A stretch of DNA of 64,000 nt from Sphingomonas lenta. GTDB taxonomy: Bacteria > Pseudomonadota > Alphaproteobacteria > Sphingomonadales > Sphingomonadaceae. A program made the translations under genes and the position numbers. The notes beneath the pieces are model-generated. The model made no database searches. It saw nothing but the letters and a program-made list of their open reading frames with translations, and had not been told where the DNA came from. Location: the NCBI RefSeq assembly GCF_002288825.1, contig NZ_NSLI01000008.1:1-64000 (forward strand), written 5' to 3'. Positions 43,906 to 51,927 of the stretch are shown here, in pieces. Every line of letters starts with the position of its first letter. Position 1 is the stretch's first letter.

Positions 43906-44844
43906 CTACTTGGAATCCATGATAGCAGAAAAAAAGCGCTGCTTCTGTAACCATGAAAAGGTGAGGGCGGCAACAGATCGGGGGTTGCGGCGTGCAGCAT
44001 ATCCTGCTGCTATCAAAAGTTGCCCATTCTGATCACCACGTAATAACGCGGTTACGCCCATACTGCTTAGCTTGCGACTAAGAGACTTTGATTTGGGTGC
44101 CATAAGTGCTGCAGCATATCCGAATCTGTCAAGCGGATCATAACCTTCCGCTTCGCGGACGCGAGCACAGTATGCAGCGAAGTCGCCATAGTGACTTTGA
44201 AGCATCAATTTGATGATACTGGTGTTGATAGAATTATCAAACTGCCGCCGCTGGTATAGGGCTTCCGGGACAGTCATAAAATGACCATGCTCCGCCATTC
44301 GCAGCCAGAGGTCAAAATCCTGCGCAAGCTGAAAAAAATGGCGGTAGCCGCCCACCTTTTCGAACAACGGCTTGCGGAACATGGCTTCGCCGTGCGTCAT
44401 CGGATAAGTGCTCAGCAGATCATGGAAGCCCATCGGCTGACCGACCTGCAACATTCCGGAAGGGGCGCGAACTACACCAGCGTTGTCCATCACGAGGCAA
44501 CCCACGACAGCAAGCTTCGGGTTGGCCTCTAAAGCCGCGAGCTGCCGCTCGACACGCGTTGGGGAGGAGAAATCGCCCGACCCGTGGATGGCAATTACCT
44601 CACCTCTGGCGGAACGGGCTGCTCGGTCCACTGCTACGGTAAATCCGACATTGGCCTGAACGCGCACATCGAGCCGCGGGTCCCGGAGCTTAGCCAGCTC
44701 GGCCGAAGTGTCGTCGGTGGAGCCGTCGTCGACGACGATGATCTCCAGCTCGCGGTGCGTCTGCGCCAGCAAGCTGCCCACCGACGCCGCGACATGGCGG
44801 GCGCGGTTGTGGAACACCGTCACCACTGAGACCAGCTTGCCCAT
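43906..44844 (-). CDS. GT2-family glycosyltransferase
   Basis: A 312-residue protein from ATG at 44844 (GGGGGA just upstream). VSVVTVFHNRARHVAASVGS and VVDDGSTDDT match family 2. The usual D-x-D appears as IAIHGSGDFSSP, a variant with a single aspartate. FRKPLFEKVGGYRHFFQLAQ and DFDLWLRMAEHG give the acceptor-side ED-like block. GC-rich at its start and AT-rich towards its end, so it may be mosaic. First gene of a short minus-strand pair. Confidence 0.85.
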   Translation of the reverse strand: MGKLVSVVTVFHNRARHVAASVGSLLAQTHRELEIIVVDDGSTDDTSAELAKLRDPRLDVRVQANVGFTVAVDRAARSARGEVIAIHGSGDFSSPTRVERQLAALEANPKLAVVGCLVMDNAGVVRAPSGMLQVGQPMGFHDLLSTYPMTHGEAMFRKPLFEKVGGYRHFFQLAQDFDLWLRMAEHGHFMTVPEALYQRRQFDNSINTSIIKLMLQSHYGDFAAYCARVREAEGYDPLDRFGYAAALMAPKSKSLSRKLSSMGVTALLRGDQNGQLLIAAGYAARRNPRSVAALTFSWLQKQRFFSAIMDSK

Positions 44845-44943
44845 TCGTCCCCCGCGCCCTTGCTCTCGGCAGGCCCATAGCCGCAAAGGCGGGACGGTGC
44901 CACCACCGCCCCGCCTGCACATGGCGTCGCGATGTGCGTCCGC

Positions 44944-47166
44944 TCAGATGAGCGAGTCGGTCCCCGCGGCGGACCCGACCAGGCTGTAGACGTAGAACAC
45001 GGTGTCGCCGTGCACCACGGTGCCGTCGAACTCGAGCGCGTTCACCGCGGCGCCGCTCATCGAGCGCAGCGCGACGCTTCCCGCCTCGCCGGCGACCGAC
45101 TGGTCGTCCGGCGCGCCGGTCGAGCCCACCAGCTGCACGCGGCCGTCGCCGAAGCTGATGATGCCGTCACCGTTGCCGTCGGCCAGCGCGGAGGTGGTGA
45201 CCAGCACGTCCTTCGCGCCAAACCGGTCGATCGTGTCCTGCCCGAGATCAAGGTCGAGCGCGGTGTCGAAGAAGAACGTGTCCGCCGCCGCGTCGCCCAA
45301 GTCGCCGGCGAGCGCGTCCGCGCCAAGCTTGCCCTCGATCGCGCCGGTCGGGCGCACGTTCGCCTTGGCGTAGACGTGGAGCCCGCCCGCGGTCATGCCC
45401 AGCTCGCGCAGCGCGTAGACGCCGTCGATCCGGACCATGTCGCCCCCCGACGGACTGTCCAGCATGACGCGGGTGCCGCCCAGGCCGATGACGCCGTCGG
45501 CGTTGCCGTCGTGGAGCGCCTTGGTGGTGACCAGGACGTCGTGGTTCTGGAAATTGGTGATGCGGTCGTTGCCCGACACGCCCTTCGAGTCGACGAAGAA
45601 GCTGTTGCGGTGGTCGGCGCCCGACAGGAACTGGTTGTCCGCCGCCGAACCGTCGCGCGTCCCCGAGCGGGTCAGCACGGCGTCGGTCCCCGTGGTCACG
45701 GGCGGCGTCACGACGGGCGGCGGCGCGGTGGGCGCGGCCACCGTGACCGACACCGTCGCCGCGGCGCTCTTCGCCGCGCCGTCGCTGGCCGTGTAGCTGA
45801 AGGTGTCGACGCCCGAGAAGCCCGCCTTAGGCGTGTAGGTGAACGCGCCGTTCGCCGCCATGCTCAGCGTGCCGTTGGCCGGGCCCGCGACCAGCGTCGC
45901 GCTCAGCGCCTGGCCTTCCGCGTCCGTGTCGTTGGCGAGCACGTTGCCCGCGACCGCAGTCGCCGCCTTGGTCGAGAAGCTGTCGGCGCGCGCCACCGGC
46001 GCGGTGTTCGCCGGCGCCGTCACGGTCAGCGTGACGGTGGCGGCGTCGGTCGCCTTGCCGTCGCTCGCGACGTAGGTGAAGCTGTCCACGCCCGTGAACC
46101 CGGCCGTCGCCGTGTAGCTGAAGCTGCCGTCCTTGTTCAGCACGAGCGCGCCGTTCTTGGGGCCGGCGCCGATCGTCACGGACAGCGCGTCGCCGTTGGC
46201 GTCCTTGTCGTTGGCGAGCACGTTGCCCTTGGCCGTCGCGCCGGCGACGAGCGCGAAGGCATCGTCCTCGGCGACCGGCGCGGCGTTGGGCGGCGTGGTG
46301 GTGGGGACGTCGGCCCCGCCGCCCGCCTTGATGGCGGCGATCGTGGCGTCCAGATTGTCCGTCACGCCCATGTAGAAGGTGAACTTGGTCGTCGCGCCCG
46401 CCGCCAGCGTGCCGGCGTCGAAGGCGATGTTGACGACGTTATCACCCTTGAGCGTATGGCCCACCACCTGCGGCGCGTCCGTCACGACGGCCGTATAGGG
46501 ATCGACGCTGCGATAGCCCGCCGTGGTGGACACCACCGCGCGGGGATCCTGGGCGTAGTAGAAGAAGGGCGTGGCGCCCGAATAGGCCGCGACCAGTGCA
46601 CCGTTCGCGCCGCCCTGCGCCACGATCTTGTTTTCGGTGCCGAAGGTCGCGCCGTGGTCCGGGTCGATCGAGCGCATATAGACGAGGTCGGTCATCGCCG
46701 CGGCCGACTTGTTGGTCAGCACGATGTCGACGCGCACGAACTTGCCGTCGTCGGTGAGCGAGATCGTCTGGTCCACCGCCAGCTTCTCGGTCGTGGTGCC
46801 CGTCCAGCCCGTCTTGGCGACGCCGCCCGCCGAACGGTCGCTCGTCGCGCCGTCGATATGCGTGCGCGCTGTGCGCTCCTGGTTCTGGTGGACGTACTTG
46901 GCGCCGCCGACCTTGTAGCCGATGGTGAAGCCCTCGGTGGGCGTGCCGTCCAGCATCGCCTCCGTCACCGTGGACGCCCTGCCGACGCCGAACCCGTCCA
47001 GGTCGGCGTACAGGCCCAGCCTGGTGAAGCCGTTGGACGCATCGGAGAATATGCCTCCGGGCACGTTCTGCTTGGTGCCCAGCGATCCGCTGCTGTTCAC
47101 GCCCAATGCCAGGTACTTGCCCTGCATGAAGGCTTCGCCGTTAACCACGGTGTTCTTGATGGCCAT
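44944..47166 (-). CDS. Second cadherin-like adhesin with shared C-terminal module
   Basis: A 740-residue protein; GGGGA precedes ATG at 47166. N-terminal domain about 1-290 parallels that of 34735-37197 (FMQGKYLALGVNSSGSLGTK; VYMRSIDPDHGATFGTENKI; TPFFYYAQDPRAVVSTTAG; FTFYMGVTDNL). Two cadherin-like repeats follow (GNVLANDKDANGDALSVTIG; GNVLANDTDAEGQALSATLV), the latter closing YTPKAGFSGVDTFSYTASDG. Residues about 495-740 are the two-repeat module with both calcium-type loops (DGNADGVIGL, DGNGDGIISF) and VFYVYSLVG. No signal peptide. Together with its paralogue it brackets the Wzx-containing segment. Probably a surface or matrix adhesin. Confidence 0.8.
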   Translation of the reverse strand: MAIKNTVVNGEAFMQGKYLALGVNSSGSLGTKQNVPGGIFSDASNGFTRLGLYADLDGFGVGRASTVTEAMLDGTPTEGFTIGYKVGGAKYVHQNQERTARTHIDGATSDRSAGGVAKTGWTGTTTEKLAVDQTISLTDDGKFVRVDIVLTNKSAAAMTDLVYMRSIDPDHGATFGTENKIVAQGGANGALVAAYSGATPFFYYAQDPRAVVSTTAGYRSVDPYTAVVTDAPQVVGHTLKGDNVVNIAFDAGTLAAGATTKFTFYMGVTDNLDATIAAIKAGGGADVPTTTPPNAAPVAEDDAFALVAGATAKGNVLANDKDANGDALSVTIGAGPKNGALVLNKDGSFSYTATAGFTGVDSFTYVASDGKATDAATVTLTVTAPANTAPVARADSFSTKAATAVAGNVLANDTDAEGQALSATLVAGPANGTLSMAANGAFTYTPKAGFSGVDTFSYTASDGAAKSAAATVSVTVAAPTAPPPVVTPPVTTGTDAVLTRSGTRDGSAADNQFLSGADHRNSFFVDSKGVSGNDRITNFQNHDVLVTTKALHDGNADGVIGLGGTRVMLDSPSGGDMVRIDGVYALRELGMTAGGLHVYAKANVRPTGAIEGKLGADALAGDLGDAAADTFFFDTALDLDLGQDTIDRFGAKDVLVTTSALADGNGDGIISFGDGRVQLVGSTGAPDDQSVAGEAGSVALRSMSGAAVNALEFDGTVVHGDTVFYVYSLVGSAAGTDSLI

Positions 47167-47201
47167 GATAAATCCCCGCTCAAGCCCGCCGCTCAGACCA
47201 C

Positions 47202-47227
47202 CTCGGGACGATGAAGATCGTCCCGAG
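47202..47227 (-). promoter_or_regulatory. Strong hairpin in the presumed 5' leader of the adhesin gene
   Basis: CTCGGGACGAT pairs perfectly with ATCGTCCCGAG around a four-base loop, 36 bases upstream of the adhesin start. There is no T-tract. It could shape the leader mRNA, be an operator, or mark the end of an unseen transcript. Confidence 0.4.
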
Positions 47228-47558
47228 CCACATCCGCGCCTGCTCGTCGTGCTTACCGATAAAGAAAGACGCTCGACCCCATCCGCACCGTCCCGCGTCC
47301 GCCTTGAACTCGAAGGCTGACGATGCGTCCCGATGGCTGCATAGGCGGGGCCGCCTGACCCGGCGACCCCTTATCGGTGAGACGTGTTTACCGTGGGTCG
47401 AACCGCTTGGAAACGTGGAACTTCTTACAACTGTGCCGGACGCTACCCGACGATGGCGGCAGGTGTCCGGAACCAGCACGGCCGCTCGCCCACGCATGGC
47501 TGGCGTCCGCGCCGCGTGGCCGGTATAGGATCAGGCCCAGGGGTTCAAAGGAGGGATC
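47228..47558. other. Intergenic stretch between divergent adhesin and Wza-like genes
   Basis: About 330 bases that must hold the start signals for both divergent genes. No gene is supported. AAAGGAGG at about 47549 is the ribosome binding site of the Wza-like gene. No clear sigma-70 promoter pair was identified by eye. Confidence 0.35.
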
Positions 47559-48134
47559 ATGACGGCCAGACTCGGCTCGGCGCTCGCGCTGATGGGAGGC
47601 TTGGCGCTCGGCGCCACGGGCTGCACGGGTGCGCGCGCCCCGGCGCTGCCGCCCCAGCTCGCCGCGGCGTCCGCCGACGTCTATCGCCTGGGCCTGGGCG
47701 ACAAGCTGCGCGTCAACGTCTACGGCGAGCCGGCCCTGAGCGGCGAGTACCAGGTGGGCGGCGCGGGCGCGGTCACCATGCCGCTGATCGGCGACGTCCC
47801 CGCGGTCGGCCTGAGCGCGCGCGAGCTGGAGGCCGCGCTCGTGCAGCGCTACGGTTCTGGCTATCTGCGCTCGCCCCGCATCGCCGTCGAGGTGTACGAC
47901 TTTCGGCCCTATTTCGTGCTGGGGGAGGTGCAGCGCCCCGGCCGCTACCCGTCGACGGAGGCGACCACCGTTCTAGGGGCGATCGCGACCGCAGGCGGCT
48001 TCAGCTACCGCGCCAACACGAAGCGCGCCTTCCTGCGCCGCGCCGGAACGCCCCAGGAGTATGAGATCGACCTGAGCCAGGACGTGCGCATCCTGCCTGG
48101 CGACGTGCTCAGGATCGGCGAGCGCTACTTTTGA
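47559..48134 (+). CDS. Polysaccharide export lipoprotein (Wza/GumB-like)
   Basis: A 191-residue protein. A signal peptide with lipobox LGATGC puts the lipidated cysteine at position 22. The poly-export domain begins at YRLGLGDKLRVNVYGEPALS and includes GGAGAVTMPLIGDVPAVGLS; an SLBB-like segment follows (YFVLGEVQRPGRYPSTEATT, VLGAIATAGGFSYRANT). It forms the outer-membrane/periplasmic export channel for the polymer. It is shorter than E. coli Wza (about 380 residues), as in GumB-type exporters. A consensus AAAGGAGG precedes the ATG. The stop overlaps the next start by four bases. Confidence 0.88.
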   Translation: MTARLGSALALMGGLALGATGCTGARAPALPPQLAAASADVYRLGLGDKLRVNVYGEPALSGEYQVGGAGAVTMPLIGDVPAVGLSARELEAALVQRYGSGYLRSPRIAVEVYDFRPYFVLGEVQRPGRYPSTEATTVLGAIATAGGFSYRANTKRAFLRRAGTPQEYEIDLSQDVRILPGDVLRIGERYF

Positions 48135-49576
48135 GCGGGAAAGCGGGATCGTTCGGCGGCCTGCGCCCGCTGCCGACGTTGGCGGCGCTGCTCGCGACGA
48201 CGGCCGCGGTCGCGCCGGCGCACGCCCAGGAAGCGGGGGCGGGGGCACGAGCGGAGGCGGCCGCGCCGCTCCAGTTGCCCGGTCCGGGGGAGGTCGCGGC
48301 GCCGGAGGACCGAGCTGGCATCCCATCGCTGCGCTTGCCTCGGACCGACTCCGCGAGCGAGCGGGACCGTGCGGCCGAGGCGGTCGCACCGCGGGCGGCG
48401 ACGCGGGTGCGCGGTGTCACCGTCGCCCAGCGCGCCCGACCGGACTTCGACCCGGTCGGGGTCCGCCTGGGCGGCATGGTGCTGTTGCCGGAGGTGGCGG
48501 CGCGCGCCGCTTATGACGGCAACGTCTTCGGCCAGCCGAACGGCGTCAACGACGTGTTCGGCACGGTACGCGCCGCGGCGACGCTGCGGTCGGAGTGGTC
48601 GCGCCACCAGGCGGTGATCGACGGGTTCGTTGCCCGGCGCGAGTACGCCACCTTCGGCACCGAGAGCGCCACGACTTATCGGTTGAACGCGCGGAGCCGG
48701 CTCGACATCGACGGCGAGACGTCGGCGACGACGGAGGTGAGCCGTGAGCGGGTGCTCCTCCTCCGCAACACCTTGACTGAGGTGCTGCCCACCCGACGAC
48801 CGGTTCGCTACGACCTGACGGCCGCCAGCTTCGGGCTGCGTCGCGACCTCGGCCGGTTTCGCGCGAACGCGATCGGTTACGTGGCCCGGTATGATTTCGT
48901 GGACGCCGAGCGCCCGGACGGTAGCCCCTTGTCGCAGCGCTTCCGCTCTTATGACCTCTACCGCGGCTCGGTTCAGCTCGGCTACGCGTCGGGCGCGGGA
49001 CCCGTGCTGTACGTTCAAGGCATCGTCGATCTCCGCCGATACAACGTGCCCGCGCCGCCGATCGACCGCGACTCGGACGGATATGAAGTGCTCGCCGGCA
49101 TCACCAGCGACATCACGCCGTTGCTGCGCGGGCGTCTGGCGGTCGGCTACGTCCATGCGGACTTCAAGGATCCTACCGTCGAGAGCCGCGGTGCGTTCGG
49201 CTTCGACGTCGACCTCGATTACCTGGTCACCGAGCTGACGACCGTACGCCTATCGGCGCGGCGATACCTTCAGAATATCGCGCTCGCCGCCTCGCCCGGG
49301 GGGCTCAACACGGACGCGGCGCTGGGCGCGGACCACGAGCTGCTGCGCAACCTGATCGTGTCGGGGAACCTGCTCTATGGTCGCACCAGCGTCATTCGCA
49401 CGGGCGGCCAGGGCACCAGGCTGGGAGCCGAGGCGCGGGCGCGCCTGTTCATCAACCGCAGGCTGCGCGTCGACGGCGATGTCGCCTACTTCCGCGGAAG
49501 CGGGAGCGGCGTCGTCGACCGCGGCGGCGGCTTCAACGAGGTACGCGGCTCCGCGGGCATCAGCTTCGTGCTCTGA
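48131..49576 (+). CDS. Outer-membrane beta-barrel protein of the polysaccharide locus
   Basis: A 481-residue protein starting at TTG 48131, overlapping the Wza-like stop (TTGA). A signal peptide ends at APAHAQ near residue 32. A proline/alanine-rich linker precedes a beta-barrel of alternating strands from about residue 110 (LLPEVAARAAYDGNVFGQPN; GFVARREYATFGTESATTYR; LAVGYVHADFKDPTVESRGA) that ends in phenylalanine-rich ISFVL, a normal outer-membrane insertion signal. Barrels of this BBP2-like type accompany sphingan gene clusters. Coupling to the export lipoprotein suggests that they act together, perhaps as an accessory pore; this is inference. Confidence 0.8.
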   Translation: MSGKAGSFGGLRPLPTLAALLATTAAVAPAHAQEAGAGARAEAAAPLQLPGPGEVAAPEDRAGIPSLRLPRTDSASERDRAAEAVAPRAATRVRGVTVAQRARPDFDPVGVRLGGMVLLPEVAARAAYDGNVFGQPNGVNDVFGTVRAAATLRSEWSRHQAVIDGFVARREYATFGTESATTYRLNARSRLDIDGETSATTEVSRERVLLLRNTLTEVLPTRRPVRYDLTAASFGLRRDLGRFRANAIGYVARYDFVDAERPDGSPLSQRFRSYDLYRGSVQLGYASGAGPVLYVQGIVDLRRYNVPAPPIDRDSDGYEVLAGITSDITPLLRGRLAVGYVHADFKDPTVESRGAFGFDVDLDYLVTELTTVRLSARRYLQNIALAASPGGLNTDAALGADHELLRNLIVSGNLLYGRTSVIRTGGQGTRLGAEARARLFINRRLRVDGDVAYFRGSGSGVVDRGGGFNEVRGSAGISFVL

Positions 49577-49629
49577 AGAGCGCCGGGCATGGGTGGGAGC
49601 CTGGGGACCAGGCCGGCGTGATCCGCGAT

Positions 49630-49658
49630 GGGGCGGGCGGGCGGGCACCGCCCGCCCC
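49630..49658. terminator. Hairpin between convergent beta-barrel and kinase genes
   Basis: GGGGCGGGCGG pairs perfectly with CCGCCCGCCCC around a seven-base loop, nine bases from the kinase stop. There is no T-tract; it is probably a shared 3'-end structure for both converging transcripts. Confidence 0.6.
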
Positions 49659-49666
49659 ACACCCGT

Positions 49667-51796
49667 TCAGGCGTAATACTGCTTGAATTTATTGTAGTAG
49701 GTCATCTCGTCGCCGTGACCCGAGCGCGCCTGCTCCTTAAGGTCGACCAGGGTCAGCGCCACGCCGCGCACATGGGCGCCCGCGCGGCCGAGCATGTCGA
49801 GCGCGAGCTGGGCCGCCTGGGTCGGCGTGCGGCGCCAGCGGGTGACGAACAGCACGCCGTCGGCCATGCTGGCGACCGCGCGCGCCTCCGCCAGCGGCAA
49901 GACCGGCGCGGTGTCGAGTACCACCAGGTCGAACCGCCGCCCGAGGTCCGAGACCAGCTGCTGCATCGCCGGCGATGTCAGGAGGTCGTAATCGGCTTCC
50001 TGCAGCGCGCCCTGGCCCAGGATATAAGCCCCGGATGGTTCGTCGCGGACCAACGCGGCGTCGAGCGCGACCTGACCCTTCAGCACGGAGGTCAACCCGG
50101 CCTCGACCTCGCCGACCAGGGTGCGGCTGGACGCGCGGCGGCGCACGTCGCAGTCGACCAGCGCCACGCGCTGCCCCGCCAAGGCGGCCGAGCGCGCCAG
50201 GCACATGGAAGCGGTCGTCTTGCCTTCGCCGGGCAGCGCGGAGGTGACGGCGAGCGTACGCACCTCTTGGTCGGCATGGCCGATCCGCAGCGCGCTGCGG
50301 ATCGACCGGAACGCCTCTCCGAATACCGAGGCCCGATAGTCGATCAGGTAACTGGCCGGCCCCATCGGATCGTGCCGCGGCAGCGCCACGCCGGGGACCG
50401 TATTCAGGTCCGGCACGGTGGCGACCACCGGCAGGCCGAGCTTCGCCTCGACGTCGGTGCGCGATTTCAGCCCGCTCTCGAACAGTTCCAGGATCAGTAC
50501 CAGGAGCGCCGCCGCCAGGATCGCGGCCAGCAGGCCGCCGCCCGCGTACAAGGGCAGCTTGGGCGAGGCGGGCGCGGACGGGACGAGCGCCTGCGAGATC
50601 ACGTAAGCGTCGCTCTGGTCGGTGCCTTGGCCCGCCACCGACTGGCGATAGCGCTCGAGCAACACCTGATAGAGCCCGCGGACCGAGTCGGCGTTGCGCT
50701 CCAGCTCGGCGAGCTGGACGGAGGCGGCGTTGCCGGCCGCGAGGCCGCCCTGCGCGCGGTTGAGCGACGAGCGGATCGCGCCCGCGCGCCCGCTCGCGAC
50801 CTGGTAGTCGGCCTGTGCGCCCGAGCGGACGCGCGAGAGCTCGGCGGCGATGCTGCGGTTCACGTCGGCGAGCTGCCGCTCGATGCGGGCGAGGTCGGGG
50901 TGGAGCGGTCCGTAGCGACCGGACAGGTCGGCGCGTTGCGCGCTGAGCTGCGCCTGCTGGCCGCGAAGGTCGCGCAGGAGGTTGCTCGCCTCGCTCTGCC
51001 CCGCGGTGGAGCCGAGCGCGTCGAGGCGGGCCCGCGCCGCCGCCTGCTCGGCCTGGGCGGTGGCCAGCTGCGTGCTGAGCGCCGACAGCTCCTGCTGGAC
51101 GATCGTGCTGTCCTTCTCGACGTCGATGAGGTTGGTGGCCGCCCGGTAGCGCGCCACCGCCGCCTCGGCCTGGATCACCTGGCCGCGCAGCTGCGCGATA
51201 CGGTCGCGCAGGAGGTCGCTCTCGCGGTTGCGCGCGCTTTCCCGATCGCCCTGCTGGTTGCGGATATAGCGCTCGACGACCGCGTTGGGCACGCGCGCGG
51301 CGAGCTGGGGATCGGTCGACTCGTAGCCGACGGTGATCGCATAGGAGAGGCCGGTGCGCTTGACCTGCAAGCCGCCGCGGATCTGGCCGATGGCGGCACG
51401 GCGCGCCTGTTCGGGCGAGATCGGGGTGGCACTTCCCGTGCGGATCCGCTCTGTCAGGCCGATCGCATCGGCCACTTCGCCGAGCAGGCGGGTGGAGGTG
51501 AGCACCTGCACCGCCGTGTCGACGGTGGGCGAGTCGGTGACGAGCGAGGCCTTGGGGTCCTCGCCCACGACCACCTCCTCTACCCGCCGGTCGAGCGCCA
51601 GCACGGCGCTCGCCGAATATTGCCGCGGCGCGGTCTGGTAGGCGAGGGCGGTCAGGCCCAGGACGACGAGCATCGTCGCCAGGATCCACCACCGCCGGCG
51701 TCGGATCGTGGCGAAGCTCTGCCGAAGGTCGATGAGCCGCGCGCCGGACTCGCGGTCGTGCCGCTCGTCCAACACTTGTGCACTGGCCATGTCCAT
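49667..51796 (-). CDS. Wzc-like co-polymerase fused to bacterial tyrosine kinase
   Basis: A 709-residue protein. Wzz-type N-terminus with helix WWILATMLVVLGLTALAYQ (about 36-54), a long coiled-coil periplasmic region (about 180-410), and a second helix YAGGGLLAAILAAALLVLIL (about 430-450). The BY-kinase domain has Walker A SALPGEGKTTAS, A' VALVDCDVRR and Walker B FDLVVLDTAP. It ends with a tyrosine cluster, YYNKFKQYYA, for autophosphorylation. It sets chain length and gates export with Wza. In several sphingan clusters the two halves are separate genes; here they are fused. Confidence 0.9.
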   Translation of the reverse strand: MDMASAQVLDERHDRESGARLIDLRQSFATIRRRRWWILATMLVVLGLTALAYQTAPRQYSASAVLALDRRVEEVVVGEDPKASLVTDSPTVDTAVQVLTSTRLLGEVADAIGLTERIRTGSATPISPEQARRAAIGQIRGGLQVKRTGLSYAITVGYESTDPQLAARVPNAVVERYIRNQQGDRESARNRESDLLRDRIAQLRGQVIQAEAAVARYRAATNLIDVEKDSTIVQQELSALSTQLATAQAEQAAARARLDALGSTAGQSEASNLLRDLRGQQAQLSAQRADLSGRYGPLHPDLARIERQLADVNRSIAAELSRVRSGAQADYQVASGRAGAIRSSLNRAQGGLAAGNAASVQLAELERNADSVRGLYQVLLERYRQSVAGQGTDQSDAYVISQALVPSAPASPKLPLYAGGGLLAAILAAALLVLILELFESGLKSRTDVEAKLGLPVVATVPDLNTVPGVALPRHDPMGPASYLIDYRASVFGEAFRSIRSALRIGHADQEVRTLAVTSALPGEGKTTASMCLARSAALAGQRVALVDCDVRRRASSRTLVGEVEAGLTSVLKGQVALDAALVRDEPSGAYILGQGALQEADYDLLTSPAMQQLVSDLGRRFDLVVLDTAPVLPLAEARAVASMADGVLFVTRWRRTPTQAAQLALDMLGRAGAHVRGVALTLVDLKEQARSGHGDEMTYYNKFKQYYA

Positions 51797-51927
51797 GCCG
51801 TTAAATCCCCTAACCTCCCGATCCTACATGCGTCGGGCGCATTTCGGAACCGTCATCGATGCACGCCGAGCGGCCCGGCGCGGGACGAGGGCTCGACGCC
51901 GCCGAGGTTGCGCGCGCGTCCCGTCGC

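Noticed and set aside
34879..47214. Long plus-strand open frames antisense to both adhesin genes (34879-37338 and 44932-47214)
   Set aside because: Both mirror the GC-rich codons of the adhesins, have low-complexity R/G/V/A composition and lack any recognisable motif.
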